DNA of 32,143 nucleotides from CAZDDA01 sp964568045 (GCA_964568045.1 CAZMOL010000009.1:1-32143), one strand, 5' to 3'. Shown: positions 8,626 through 17,370, counted from the first letter of the stretch. Notes: generated by a model from the letters alone, not told the origin. Numbers and translations are program-made.

Positions 8626-8883
8626 AGGCTTTGTGGTCTAGCCGGAATCGGATAGACTTGTTTGGAAATGCGTATTCAAGAGTTTCATATCGGGGATTTG
8701 TTCGCTAACGAAGGGACTGCCGGTGGGTAGTTTTCTCGTAGGGGGTGCTGAGATTTTCTGCTTCAACCTTCAATTCTCCCCGCTCTTCGCTGATCGCGAT
8801 TGGCCGGAGGGAAGCCCTGGTGAGATTCACTTTTCATTGACGCCGGTGTCGTTTTTCACTCATGAGACGGGTTGGTTACACTG
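8626..8883 (+). other. Intergenic region with two doubtful micro-ORFs
   Basis: Two short frames overlap here. ATG 8668-TAG 8730 encodes 20 residues (MRIQEFHIGDLFANEGTAGG). GTG 8723-TGA 8884 encodes 53 residues (VGSFLVGGAEIFCFNLQF onward); it has AAGGGA 7 nt upstream and ends in TGATG, overlapping the glmM start. A box pair TTGTGG and TAGACT (8653-8658) lies before the first. Neither matches a family I know. They could be a coupled leader for glmM, a single small gene with a frameshift, or chance. Confidence 0.3.
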
Positions 8884-10209
8884 ATGAGATCGCTGTTTGG
8901 AACTGATGGCGTGAGGGGGAGAGCGAACCAGGACCTCTCTCCCGAGCTGGTCCTGTCTCTCGCTCGGGCCGTCTCGCGTACCCTTGTCTCCCACGGGGGC
9001 CGGATCATTATTGGAAGAGATACACGGGTGAGCGGTTCGATGCTCGAAGGTGCTCTGGCTTCAGGGTTTGCTGCGTGCGGGTGTGACGTTCTCCTTGCTG
9101 GAGTGATCCCCACCCCAGCGATCTCCTTTCTCATCAAGGACGAACGTGCCGATTTGGGCGCGGTGATCTCCGCATCGCACAATCCGCCTGAGGACAATGG
9201 GATCAAATTCTTCGATTACCGAGGCATGAAGCTTTCCGTAGAGAATGAAACGGCAGTCGAGGAAGCTCTTGATGCCCCTCCTCATTTCACAGAGGCAATA
9301 GGAAGGATCGTTTCATTGGAGGCGGCGGCAACTCGGTACGCGGCCTTTCTTACTGGAGCGATCGAGATAGAGGAGGTTGACCTTGCTGGGTGCACAATCG
9401 TGGTTGATTGTGCATACGGCGCAACCGGAGCCATTGCACCGCGTGTCTTGCGCCACTTCAATGTTACAGTGATTGAGCTTCACACTTCGCCCGACGGCGA
9501 ACGGATCAATGAGCGCTGCGGCTCCACGCATCTCACCCCACTTCGCGAAGCAGTGTTGGAACACCATGCCGACTTAGGAGTTGCCTTTGATGGCGATGGC
9601 GATCGGGTTCTCCTTGTTTCTTCCTCGGGGAAGACGATCGATGGTGATCGAATGATGGGAATTGCAGCACTCCACATGAAACGGAAAGGGACCCTTGTTC
9701 CACCCCTGGTCGTGGCCACGGTGATGAGCAATCTTGGCCTCGAACAAGTGTTGGAGCGGGAGGCAGTAAAGATGGTGCGCACCCCTGTTGGCGATCGAAA
9801 CGTAGCCCAAGCCATGATCGCCCTCCAGGCGAAGATTGGGGGTGAACAGTCTGGCCATATTATTCTCTCTGATCACAGCTCTACCGGCGATGGGATTCTG
9901 ACCACCGTGAAACTGTTGGAAATCGCTCACGAGCGTGGAGTTGATCTACTCACTCTGGCAGAAGAGATTCCGCTTTACCCGCAGGTGCTACGCAACGTTG
10001 GTGCAAGGAACCCAGCAGCGCTTCTGGAGAGTGCGCCCATCAAAAAGGCTATCGAAGAGGAGCGGTGTCGCCTGGGAGAGGCAGGGCGAATCGTTGTCCG
10101 GCCGTCTGGAACTCAGCCGCTCATTCGGGTGATGGTTGAGGGAGGGGATGAAGTCCTATGCGAGCAATGCTGTGCCAGGATCGTAGGAGCAATTGAGGAG
10201 CATCGATAG
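8884..10209 (+). CDS. glmM: Phosphoglucosamine mutase
   Basis: The 441-residue product (from ATG 8884) interconverts glucosamine-6-phosphate and glucosamine-1-phosphate on the way to UDP-GlcNAc. It starts MRSLFGTDGVRGRAN, as GlmM proteins do. It has the catalytic phosphoserine loop ISASHNPPEDNGIKFF with the serine at residue 98, the Mg-binding DGDGDRV loop, the sugar loop GEQSGHIIL, and the phosphate-binding RPSGTQPLIRVMVEG near the end. Upstream in-frame TTG 8872 is less likely because family N-termini align with MRSLFGTDG. There is no good ribosome site; the start overlaps the TGA of a 53-codon open frame (TGATG), which could couple translation. It converges on gcvPB with no obvious terminator between them. 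Confidence 0.95.
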   Translation: MRSLFGTDGVRGRANQDLSPELVLSLARAVSRTLVSHGGRIIIGRDTRVSGSMLEGALASGFAACGCDVLLAGVIPTPAISFLIKDERADLGAVISASHNPPEDNGIKFFDYRGMKLSVENETAVEEALDAPPHFTEAIGRIVSLEAAATRYAAFLTGAIEIEEVDLAGCTIVVDCAYGATGAIAPRVLRHFNVTVIELHTSPDGERINERCGSTHLTPLREAVLEHHADLGVAFDGDGDRVLLVSSSGKTIDGDRMMGIAALHMKRKGTLVPPLVVATVMSNLGLEQVLEREAVKMVRTPVGDRNVAQAMIALQAKIGGEQSGHIILSDHSSTGDGILTTVKLLEIAHERGVDLLTLAEEIPLYPQVLRNVGARNPAALLESAPIKKAIEEERCRLGEAGRIVVRPSGTQPLIRVMVEGGDEVLCEQCCARIVGAIEEHR

Positions 10210-10326
10210 GACAGGCCCTGCTGTAACGGGGGAACAGAATTGGCCAACAAGCGAGAGCGAGCCTGTACTGCTCCAAACGTGTCGTGGAATGTCAGGTAGT
10301 TTTGGTCTGCGCCAACTCCGCTGCTT

Positions 10327-11781
10327 CTAGCCAGAGGAATCGTCGAATGGATGCGTCAACACCGGTTGACGCGCAGCACGGGTTTGGTCGAGGCGACACA
10401 CCGGGGCGCGCTGCGGCGCGTCATGCAAAAGCTGAGGAGTCTCCTTCGCCTCAACCGCTATCTGCTCCATCGCCTCAATGAATCGGTCCAGTGTTTGTTT
10501 CCCCTCGCACTCGGTCGGCTCGATCATGAGGGCCTCGGGGACGATCAGCGGGAAGTAGATCGTCGGAGGGTGGAAGCCGTAGTCGATCAAGCGCTTGGCG
10601 ATATCGAGTGCGCTGATTCCTTCCGCAATCCCCTTCGCGGAGAGGACGAACTCGTGTTTGCACAGCCGATCGCAAGGCAGGCAATAGGTTTTCTTGAGGC
10701 GCTCCTGGAGGTAATTGGCATTCAAAACGGCATTTTCGCTTACCTCACGCAATCCCGTATCTCCGAGGTGGAGCAGGTAGCTATACGCTTTGAGAATCAC
10801 TCCGAAGTTCCCGTAGAAGGAATGGATGCTGCCGATCGAGTGGGGACAGTTCCAATCCAAGTGGTAGCCTGCGTCGTCCTGAACGATCCGCGGTACCGGC
10901 AAAAACTCAACCAGCTGCTCTGCCACTGCAACAGGTCCTGCACCAGGACCGCCACCGCCGTGTGGGGTAGAGAGGGTCTTGTGGAGGTTGAAGTGGAAGA
11001 TATCCGCCCCCATGTCACCCGGGCGCGCCCGGCCAAGAAAAGCATTGAGATTTGCCCCATCGAAGTAGCACAGTCCTCCAGTAGCATGCACCATCTCGGT
11101 GATGTCGAGGATTTGTTCCTCGAAGATCCCCAGGGTATTGGGAACGGTGAGCATGATCGCTGCGACGGTTTCATCGAGAGCCTCCTCAAGTGCGCCTAGA
11201 TTAACCGTCCCGTCTTCCCGGGAAGGGATCTCGGTAACGGAGAGGCCGGCAAGCGCCGCAGAAGCAGGATTGGTGCCGTGTGCCGAATCTGGCAGGAGGA
11301 TTCGGCAGCGCTTGTCTTCACCTTTTTCTTCGAAGTAGCGCTTCACGAGGAACATTCCCGTTAGCTCACCGTGCGCTCCGGCTGCTGGCTGCAGGGTGAC
11401 GTCAGCCAGTCCGGCGATCTTGCTCAATAGCTTTGACATCTCGAAAAGCAGTTTGAGAGAGCCCTGAACGAGCTTTCCATCAGCCAGCGGATGCGCCTGG
11501 GTGAAGCCGGGGAGACGAGCCAGATCTTCATTGATCTTGGGGTTGTACTTCATCGTGCAGCTCCCAAGCGGGTAAAAGCCGTCATCTATTCCGTAGTTCA
11601 GCTTAGATAGATGAGTGTAATGGCGAACGATCTCCGGTTCGCTGAGGCAAGGGATCCGTGGTGCTCCCGGTCGCAGCAGGGAGGCAGGGAGCAGCTTCTG
11701 TGCCCCTTGGGCGGGAACGTCCGGTGTCGGAAAGAGGCCACCGGCTCTTTGAGGACATTTGCGGTCAAAAATACTACTCAT
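10327..11781 (-). CDS. gcvPB: Glycine dehydrogenase (decarboxylating) subunit 2
   Basis: From ATG 11781 the product is 484 residues, the size of the C-terminal half of glycine decarboxylase (P-protein) in organisms with the split form. It contains LNYGIDDGFYPLGSCTMKYNP, then FHFNLHKTLSTPHGGGGPG with the lysine that binds PLP. It ends with the family pattern APQRAPVCRLDQTRAARQPVL. With GcvPA it decarboxylates glycine and passes the aminomethyl group to lipoyl-GcvH. The frame is open upstream to 12123 but that part lies inside gcvPA and is a shadow. The ATG overlaps the gcvPA stop by 4 bp (ATGA), indicating translational coupling and equal synthesis. Confidence 0.95.
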   Translation of the reverse strand: MSSIFDRKCPQRAGGLFPTPDVPAQGAQKLLPASLLRPGAPRIPCLSEPEIVRHYTHLSKLNYGIDDGFYPLGSCTMKYNPKINEDLARLPGFTQAHPLADGKLVQGSLKLLFEMSKLLSKIAGLADVTLQPAAGAHGELTGMFLVKRYFEEKGEDKRCRILLPDSAHGTNPASAALAGLSVTEIPSREDGTVNLGALEEALDETVAAIMLTVPNTLGIFEEQILDITEMVHATGGLCYFDGANLNAFLGRARPGDMGADIFHFNLHKTLSTPHGGGGPGAGPVAVAEQLVEFLPVPRIVQDDAGYHLDWNCPHSIGSIHSFYGNFGVILKAYSYLLHLGDTGLREVSENAVLNANYLQERLKKTYCLPCDRLCKHEFVLSAKGIAEGISALDIAKRLIDYGFHPPTIYFPLIVPEALMIEPTECEGKQTLDRFIEAMEQIAVEAKETPQLLHDAPQRAPVCRLDQTRAARQPVLTHPFDDSSG

Positions 11782-13103
11782 CGAATCTCTCCTAGTTGCT
11801 TCACCAGGTGATCGAGTTCCTCTTTTGTTCGTTTCTCGGTCACTGCGAATCGAAGAGCATCGGCCACTCCCAGGCTTGCTAGTTGGGTGGGGTTGTCGAC
11901 CAGGAATCCCTCTTCTTGCAGGCCCGCTCGGAGCTGTTGTGGGTTGGTGGGGACCTGAACGGTGAACTCGTTGAAGAAGGGGGCCTGGAACGCGAGCTCG
12001 TAACCGGGAAGAGAGGTGATCTGCTGCGCCAGGTAGTGGGCCTTTTCCAGATTCAACCGGGCCACTTCCTGGAGCCCATTTGCTCCGAGGCTTGCAAGGT
12101 AGACGGTTGAGGCTAGCGCGCACAGAGCCGAGTTGGTACAGATATTGGATGTCGCCCGCTCCCGTCGAATGTGTTGCTCGCGAGTCTGAGCGGCCATCGT
12201 GTAGCCAATCTTCCCTTTCGTATCGACCGTTTGTCCGGCGATTCGGCCAGGCATCTGGCGCAGGTAACGTTTGCGGGTGGCGAAAAGACCGAGCAGAGGG
12301 CCGCCAAAGGAGGATGAGAGCCCAAGCGGCTGTCCCTCGGAAACGACGACATCCGCGCCGAATTGGCCGGGAGGAGCAAGCAGTCCCAGCGAAATTGGGT
12401 TTGTCACCACAATCAGTAGGGTCCTGCCGAGTGCATCTTTCAGTCCCTCTAATTCCTCAATCACCCCGAAGGCATTCGGGCTTTGGATAACGAGACTTGA
12501 GAGTTTGTCCGGGATTCTCGCCGTGTTGCAGCGACCATCCGTTGTGGTACGTAACCCTACCACTTCGATTCCGGCCGCCCAGCAGTACGTGTCCACGACA
12601 CGGCGATAATGGGGGAATAGTGACTGGGCGACTGCGACACGTTTGTTGCCCACGATCCGTTCGGCCATCAGCACCCCTTCGGCAAGGGCGGTCGCACCGT
12701 CGTACATCGAGGCATTGGCGACCTCCATCGCCGTTAGCTCACATACGAGCGTTTGGAACTCAAACATTGCTGTGAGCGTCCCCTGGCTTACCTCCGGCTG
12801 ATATGGGGTGTATGCAGTGTAGAATTCGGATCGCGAAGTAACATGAGAAACGACACTCGGAATGTAATGATCGTAAATCCCACCTCCGAGGAATGAAATG
12901 CTTGCTTGCCAATCATTGTTCGAGCGAACGAATTCCTCCAGGGCACGAGCTACTTCCATCTCGGTTCGGGCAGGGAGACCGAGCGGTTGAAAGCGGTCTT
13001 TTACCCGTTTTGAAATATCGGTGAATAGGTGTTCCAGCGAAGCAAGACCAACCGTCGCAAGCATCTCGCGGCGATCGTCATCGGTATTTGCGATGTAACG
13101 CAT
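11778..13103 (-). CDS. gcvPA: Glycine dehydrogenase (decarboxylating) subunit 1
   Basis: The 441-residue product is the N-terminal half of split P-protein. From ATG 13103 it begins MRYIANTDDDRREML, the usual start of GcvPA. It contains FLGGGIYDHYIPSVV, the ASFYTAYTPYQPE-like segment EFYTAYTPYQPEVSQGTL, and ANASMYDGATALAE, all family landmarks. The gene starts 7 bp after gcvH ends and overlaps gcvPB by 4 bp. The order is therefore gcvH-gcvPA-gcvPB; gcvT (aminomethyltransferase) and lpd are missing from this window and must lie elsewhere if the complex is complete. The frame is open further upstream into gcvH but lacks family similarity there. Confidence 0.95.
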   Translation of the reverse strand: MRYIANTDDDRREMLATVGLASLEHLFTDISKRVKDRFQPLGLPARTEMEVARALEEFVRSNNDWQASISFLGGGIYDHYIPSVVSHVTSRSEFYTAYTPYQPEVSQGTLTAMFEFQTLVCELTAMEVANASMYDGATALAEGVLMAERIVGNKRVAVAQSLFPHYRRVVDTYCWAAGIEVVGLRTTTDGRCNTARIPDKLSSLVIQSPNAFGVIEELEGLKDALGRTLLIVVTNPISLGLLAPPGQFGADVVVSEGQPLGLSSSFGGPLLGLFATRKRYLRQMPGRIAGQTVDTKGKIGYTMAAQTREQHIRRERATSNICTNSALCALASTVYLASLGANGLQEVARLNLEKAHYLAQQITSLPGYELAFQAPFFNEFTVQVPTNPQQLRAGLQEEGFLVDNPTQLASLGVADALRFAVTEKRTKEELDHLVKQLGEIR

Positions 13104-13110
13104 CGTAGGG

Positions 13111-13494
13111 CTATTTCTCAGTGAGATGGCTTTCGTAACCGGCTGCGTCGAGAAGGGTCTCTGCCTCGGACGGATCGCTTGCTTCGAGGAGGACGAGCCA
13201 GCCGGCACCGTGGGGATCTTGGTTGATCAGCTCTGGTGAGGATTCAAGTTTCGGGTTCACATCGAGCACCTTGCCGCTCACCGGAGCATAGACGTCGCTC
13301 ACTGCCTTCACTGACTCCACCGTGGCCAAACTCTCCCCCTTGTTGACCTCGGTTCCTGGAGTGGGAAGCTCGACGAAGACGATGTCCCCCAACTCGCCCT
13401 GTGCATATTCGGTAATCCCTACCTTTGCCTGGTTTGCCTCCAAGGTCACCCACTCATGGTTTTGGGTATAGCGAAACTGCGCGGGATACGCCAT
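13111..13494 (-). CDS. gcvH: Glycine cleavage system H protein
   Basis: The 127-residue lipoyl carrier begins MAYPAQFRYTQNHEWV and carries the lipoylation site ESVKAVSDVYAP, lysine 63, followed by PVSGKVLDVN and the NQDPHGAGWLV segment typical of H proteins. Length is standard. A strong AGGAGG site lies 4 nt before ATG 13494, and this choice removes an unsupported 35-residue extension. GcvH shuttles the aminomethyl intermediate between P-, T- and L-proteins in the cytoplasm. First gene of the gcv operon; dnaB ends 82 bp upstream in the same direction, so read-through from dnaB is possible. Confidence 0.96.
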   Translation of the reverse strand: MAYPAQFRYTQNHEWVTLEANQAKVGITEYAQGELGDIVFVELPTPGTEVNKGESLATVESVKAVSDVYAPVSGKVLDVNPKLESSPELINQDPHGAGWLVLLEASDPSEAETLLDAAGYESHLTEK

Positions 13495-13576
13495 GGCTCC
13501 TCCTGTCATGTAGATCGAGAATTCAGGGGGATTATACGGGGGCTTGCTTTCCGCGTCCAAGACGCACCACGTTCTG

Positions 13577-14974
13577 CTAGAAGGGCGGTCCTTCTTCACG
13601 GGCCAGGGGGTAGAAGCTGGCGTAGGCCTTGTGGAAGTTGACGGTGATTTTCCCTAGTGGGCCATTGCGCTGTTTGGCGATGATGATATCCGCCTCACTC
13701 CCTGCGCCCTGTCCGCCTTGGCTAGCGTCGGCAGGCTCATCGTAGTAGTCCTTGCGGTAAATGAAAGCGACGACATCGGCGTCTTGCTCGATCGCTCCAC
13801 TTTCACGTAAATCTGCAAGTTGGGGGCGCTTTGATTCTCTGCGTTCTACGGCCCGATTGAGCTGTGAGACTGCAAGCACCGGGATGTTGAGCTCGCGGGC
13901 AAGTTTCTTCAGAGAGCGAGATATGTAGGCGATCTCTTGCTCGCGCACGTCGGTGCGGATCGACCCCTCGATCAGCTGGAGGTAGTCCACGATGAGCATG
14001 TCCAAACCGTGCTGGGCGGCCATCCGCCGCGCCTTGGCCCGGATTTCCAGGATGGAAGCACCGGGGGTATCATCGATGATGATCGTGGCCTTCTGAAATT
14101 TGCTTGCAGCGTTGGCGATGTTTCGCCACTTGGTTGGAGGTACGTAGCCCCCGCGTAGTCGATGTAGGCTGACTTGTGCTTCCCCGCACAAGAGCCGCTC
14201 GAGGAGATGCTCCTTGGTCATTTCCAGGGAGAAAACTCCCACGATTGCCTTCTCGTGGATGGCTGCGTGCCGTGCCAAGGTGAGCGCAAAGCTCGTCTTG
14301 CCAGTTCCTGGTCGGCCAGCGAGGATGATCAGATCGGAGCGTTGTAACCCCGAGGTCATTTCATCTAACTTCGGAAATCCTGTAGAAAATCCCGTAATCG
14401 TATGTCGCTCCGGATCCCGGTGCAATTCTTCCAATGCATCGATGTGTTCGTAGAGGAATTGGTTGATAAGAAAGTAAGCACCTGCTGAGTCCCGGCGGGA
14501 AATATTGAAGATGAGCGATTCCGCTTTGTCGAGTACTTCGTCAGTGTCGGGGACTTCATCGTAACCAAGCTCAGCGATTCGTCCGCCTGCCTCAATCAAG
14601 GCGCGGAGTGTAGCCTTCTTGCGCACGATGTCAGCGTAGTATTCTAGACTGGTCGTGGTTGTGACCCGATCGAGAAGCTCGTTGAGATAGATTCGTCCGC
14701 CTGCCTTGTCCATCTCTTCTTTCTCCTCAAGGCGGTTGGCGACGGCTACGATGTCCGCAGGCTCTCCCCGGTCAAACAGGTCGCGAATGGTGCGGAAAAT
14801 AACGCGGTGTGCTCGGCGATAGAAGTACTCTGGCTTCAGCATCTCGAGCAATACAGGGATAGTTCCCTCCGGCTCAAGAATCGCAGAGCCCAGGACAACT
14901 TGTTCTGCTTCGATGTTCTTTGGAAGGTCACGAAGAGTGATCTTGTCTGTTTGTACGGGCTGTTTCTCCCTCAT
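13577..14974 (-). CDS. dnaB: Replicative DNA helicase DnaB
   Basis: The 465-residue product is the hexameric replicative helicase. Residues about 14-115 are the N-terminal collar domain (LPKNIEAEQVVLGSAIL). The RecA-like motor follows, with Walker A AGRPGTGKTSFAL near residue 220, Walker B MLIVDYLQLI, and late motifs QLNRAVERRESKRPQLADLRE, SGAIEQDAD. No intein is present. The length is standard. The start MREKQPVQTDKITLRDLPKN is typical but lacks a good ribosome site. The gene is divergent from rpsB and followed by the gcv genes. Confidence 0.96.
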   Translation of the reverse strand: MREKQPVQTDKITLRDLPKNIEAEQVVLGSAILEPEGTIPVLLEMLKPEYFYRRAHRVIFRTIRDLFDRGEPADIVAVANRLEEKEEMDKAGGRIYLNELLDRVTTTTSLEYYADIVRKKATLRALIEAGGRIAELGYDEVPDTDEVLDKAESLIFNISRRDSAGAYFLINQFLYEHIDALEELHRDPERHTITGFSTGFPKLDEMTSGLQRSDLIILAGRPGTGKTSFALTLARHAAIHEKAIVGVFSLEMTKEHLLERLLCGEAQVSLHRLRGGYVPPTKWRNIANAASKFQKATIIIDDTPGASILEIRAKARRMAAQHGLDMLIVDYLQLIEGSIRTDVREQEIAYISRSLKKLARELNIPVLAVSQLNRAVERRESKRPQLADLRESGAIEQDADVVAFIYRKDYYDEPADASQGGQGAGSEADIIIAKQRNGPLGKITVNFHKAYASFYPLAREEGPPF

Positions 14975-14995
14975 CTTCTCTGGCCTCTGGCTGTC

Positions 14996-15024
14996 ATTAT
15001 AGGAGGCGGTTCAGGGCAGGACAA
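14996..15024 (-). promoter_or_regulatory. dnaB promoter
   Basis: On the minus strand TTGTCC (15019-15024) and a consensus TATAAT (14996-15001) are 17 bp apart. The predicted transcript begins about 14 nt before the dnaB ATG. Confidence 0.6.
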
Positions 15025-15072
15025 ATGGGTCAATCTCCTCCCTGATACCGATCTTAGCTTGTATTTCCTGGA

Positions 15073-15101
15073 TTGAAGCGCCAATGACGGTTTGCTATAC
15101 T
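15073..15101 (+). promoter_or_regulatory. rpsB-tsf-pyrH promoter
   Basis: TTGAAG (15073-15078) and TATACT (15096-15101) are 17 bp apart. The leader is about 28 nt and carries a GGGAGG ribosome site (15125-15130) just before GTG 15136. Confidence 0.7.
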
Positions 15102-15135
15102 TCCGTTTTACAGAGCGCATTATCGGGAGGGTGAT

Positions 15136-16005
15136 GTGGAAGTCCTTACGATGAAGGAACTACTAGAGACCGGTGTTCATTTCGGTCACAGAACGAGAAA
15201 GTGGAACCCCAAGATGACCCGATACATTTTCACAGAGCGAAAGGGGATTCATATTATCGATCTTGAACAGACTGTTGAGATGTTCAAGAAGGCCTATTTT
15301 ACTGTTCGGGATCGAATTGCCGAAGGTGGCGAGATCCTTTTTGTCGGCACGAAGAAGCAGGTCCAGGCGACGATTGCTGAGGAGGCGAGTCGCTGTGGAG
15401 CTCATTACGTCAATCGGCGATGGCTCGGTGGAACTCTAACGAATTTTGCCACCATTAAGAAGAGTATCGTGCGGATGAAAGATCTTGAGAGAATTGTTGA
15501 GGACGGCTCTATCGAACACATACCCAATAAGGAAGCAACTCGTCTTCGCCGTCAGATGGCCAAATTGAAGGGGAATTTGGAGGGACTTCGACATTTGGAA
15601 AGGCTGCCCGACTTGCTTTACGTCATCGATCCGAGTCTCGAGATGAACCCTATACGCGAGGCGAACATCCTCAAGATTCCCGTTATTGCTATTGTAGACA
15701 CAAACTGTGATCCCGATCCGATCGACTTTCCCATCCCGGGAAACGATGACGCCATCAAAGCCACCAAGCTCATTACCTCTCGTATCGCCGATGCGGTTCT
15801 GGAGGGCCGTGAGGGTCGACAGGAGGAAAGAGAGGAACAGGCAACTGTGGTGGAAGAAGGGAAACCGGCCGAAGAAGAGGCTCCTGCTGGCGAAGAGGTG
15901 ACAGAGGTAGAAGAAACCGCGACGGAGGAAGGCCGGCAGGACGCTGAAATCGACGCCGAGGAGACAGTAGAAACCGCAGAAATCGCGGATTCCAAAGAGG
16001 ACTGA
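15136..16005 (+). CDS. rpsB: 30S ribosomal protein S2 with acidic tail
   Basis: The 289-residue product is ribosomal protein S2: it begins MEVLTMKELLETGVHFGHRT and has WNPKMTRYIFTERKGIHIIDL, the RWLGGTLTNF segment and DTNCDPDPIDFPIPGNDDA. The core ends near residue 225. It is followed by about 60 residues dominated by Glu, Ala, Thr and Val, which most S2 proteins lack or have in shorter form. The start is GTG, supported by GGGAGG 5 nt upstream. The next gene tsf begins 6 bp after the stop, the classic rpsB-tsf-pyrH order. Confidence 0.97.
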   Translation: MEVLTMKELLETGVHFGHRTRKWNPKMTRYIFTERKGIHIIDLEQTVEMFKKAYFTVRDRIAEGGEILFVGTKKQVQATIAEEASRCGAHYVNRRWLGGTLTNFATIKKSIVRMKDLERIVEDGSIEHIPNKEATRLRRQMAKLKGNLEGLRHLERLPDLLYVIDPSLEMNPIREANILKIPVIAIVDTNCDPDPIDFPIPGNDDAIKATKLITSRIADAVLEGREGRQEEREEQATVVEEGKPAEEEAPAGEEVTEVEETATEEGRQDAEIDAEETVETAEIADSKED

Positions 16006-16011
16006 GGACGG

Positions 16012-16614
16012 ATGGCCACCATCACAAGTGAAGACGTCAAGAGACTGCGTGCCGATACTGGCGTTGGAATCATGGATTGCAAGTCTGCCCTTACCAAGGC
16101 AAACGGTGACGCGGAGAAGGCAAAGCAGATCCTGCGCGAGGAGGGCAAGGAGCTCCTTGCTCATAAGGAACGCGAGGCGACCGACGGTCGAATCGAGGCC
16201 TACGTACACCACAGCGGCAAGGTGGGTGTTCTGGTGGAGGTCGCCTGCAATACGGACTTTGCTGCCAACAGCGATGATTTTCGCCAGTTTGCCCGTGAGC
16301 TTGCGATGCACATCGCCGCTGCTCGACCCCGATACCTTGCTCCCGAAGACGTCCCTGTGGATGACATTGAGCAAGAGAAAGAGATCTACCGCAAGCAGGT
16401 TGAGAAAGAAGGAAAGCCTCCTCATATAGTGGAGAAGATCATCGAGGGTCGGCTGAAGAAGTTCTACACCGAAGCCTGTCTTCTGAAGCAACCTTTCGTG
16501 AAGGATCCCTCGCGTGTGGTTGAGGATCTGTTGGCCGACTTGTGCTCCAGAACGGGCGAGAGTATCCTCGTTAAGCGATTTGCCCGCTACGAGATCGGCG
16601 AAGGGGTCGATTGA
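16012..16614 (+). CDS. tsf: Elongation factor Ts (short form)
   Basis: The 200-residue product recharges EF-Tu with GTP. It has the N-terminal UBA-like part with RLRADTGVGIMDCKSAL, and the core signature VEVACNTDFAANSDDF. At 200 residues it is shorter than the approximately 280 of E. coli, because one core subdomain/coiled-coil insertion is absent; short forms of this kind are known in several thermophilic and deep-branching bacteria. Preceded by GAGGACGG. Its stop overlaps the pyrH TTG start. Confidence 0.96.
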   Translation: MATITSEDVKRLRADTGVGIMDCKSALTKANGDAEKAKQILREEGKELLAHKEREATDGRIEAYVHHSGKVGVLVEVACNTDFAANSDDFRQFARELAMHIAAARPRYLAPEDVPVDDIEQEKEIYRKQVEKEGKPPHIVEKIIEGRLKKFYTEACLLKQPFVKDPSRVVEDLLADLCSRTGESILVKRFARYEIGEGVD

Positions 16615-17303
16615 AAGCCGCCCCTCCTCGCCTCCTCCTTAAACTGAGCGGTGAGGCGTTGAAGGGTCAAGAAGGCCCACTTTCCCCAACTTCCCTACGG
16701 TACATCACGGACGAGATTGTTACGCTTGCCGATATCGAACTGGCGATCGTGGTCGGCGGGGGAAATTTCATTCGCGGAGCCCGTTGCCGGTGGCTTGACC
16801 GGATCGAGGCCGACACTTTGGGAATGCTGGCAACTGTTCTCAATGGTTTGGCGCTTCGCGCCTACCTGGAGAAAGCAGGGCGGGAGGCGGTCATACAATC
16901 AGCGATTGCCACCGAGCTGACCGAGCCCATCTCCTCACACAACGCACGAGCGGCGATGGCGAACGGGGCGGTCGTAATCTTCACTGGTGGAACCGGGAGT
17001 CCACTTGTAACCACCGACACCGCAGCCGCTCTTCGTGCCGCAGCGATCGGAGCCAACCTCCTAGCAAAAGGGTCGAACGTTGCCGGAGTGTTCACCGAGG
17101 ATCCCGATACCCAAAAAGAGGCTCACTTGCTACAGGAGTTGAGCTTTGACACGTTCATCGCCTGTCGCTACGGGGTGATGGATGTTGTCGCGGTGGAGAT
17201 CTGCCGAGAGAACGACCTTCCCATCGTGGTGTTTGACCTTGGCAAATCAGGAAACCTAGCAGCGCTTGCGGGAGGAAGACGAGTGGGGACGCGGATCCAC
17301 TAG
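16611..17303 (+). CDS. pyrH: Uridylate kinase
   Basis: The 230-residue product is bacterial UMP kinase of the amino-acid-kinase fold, making UDP from UMP. Motifs are LLKLSGEAL, VVGGGNFIRGARC, ADTLGMLATVLNGLAL, FTGGTGSPLVTTDTAAALRA and GVFTEDPDTQKEA. The likely start is TTG 16611, which overlaps the tsf stop (TTGA) and has AAGGGG upstream, so translation should be coupled. In many bacteria frr (ribosome recycling factor) follows; here the operon ends and recG converges from the other strand. Confidence 0.95.
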   Translation: MKAAPPRLLLKLSGEALKGQEGPLSPTSLRYITDEIVTLADIELAIVVGGGNFIRGARCRWLDRIEADTLGMLATVLNGLALRAYLEKAGREAVIQSAIATELTEPISSHNARAAMANGAVVIFTGGTGSPLVTTDTAAALRAAAIGANLLAKGSNVAGVFTEDPDTQKEAHLLQELSFDTFIACRYGVMDVVAVEICRENDLPIVVFDLGKSGNLAALAGGRRVGTRIH

Positions 17304-17339
17304 AGGGTGCGCGGAACCCCGGAGTCTGGCGCTTGACGC

Positions 17340-17370
17340 TGGCCAAATAGTCGGAGCGCCGGTTTGGCCA
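17340..17370. terminator. Inverted repeat between convergent pyrH and recG
   Basis: TGGCCAAA (17340-17347) and TTTGGCCA (17363-17370) form a perfect 8-bp stem around a 15-nt loop, 36 bp after pyrH and 39 bp before the recG stop. There is no clear U-run on either side, so a bidirectional terminator is only a suggestion. Confidence 0.35.

Noticed and set aside
10351..11199. 282-codon plus-strand open frame
   Set aside because: Lies antisense to gcvPB, which has full family motifs; no recognisable domain in the plus-strand product.
11782..12123. N-terminal extension of gcvPB
   Set aside because: Lies inside gcvPA in another frame; the ATG at 11781 overlaps the gcvPA stop and fits GcvPB family starts.
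15436..16491. 351-codon minus-strand open frame across rpsB and tsf
   Set aside because: Antisense to two certain genes; no family similarity and no ribosome site. A shadow of the codon pattern on the other strand.
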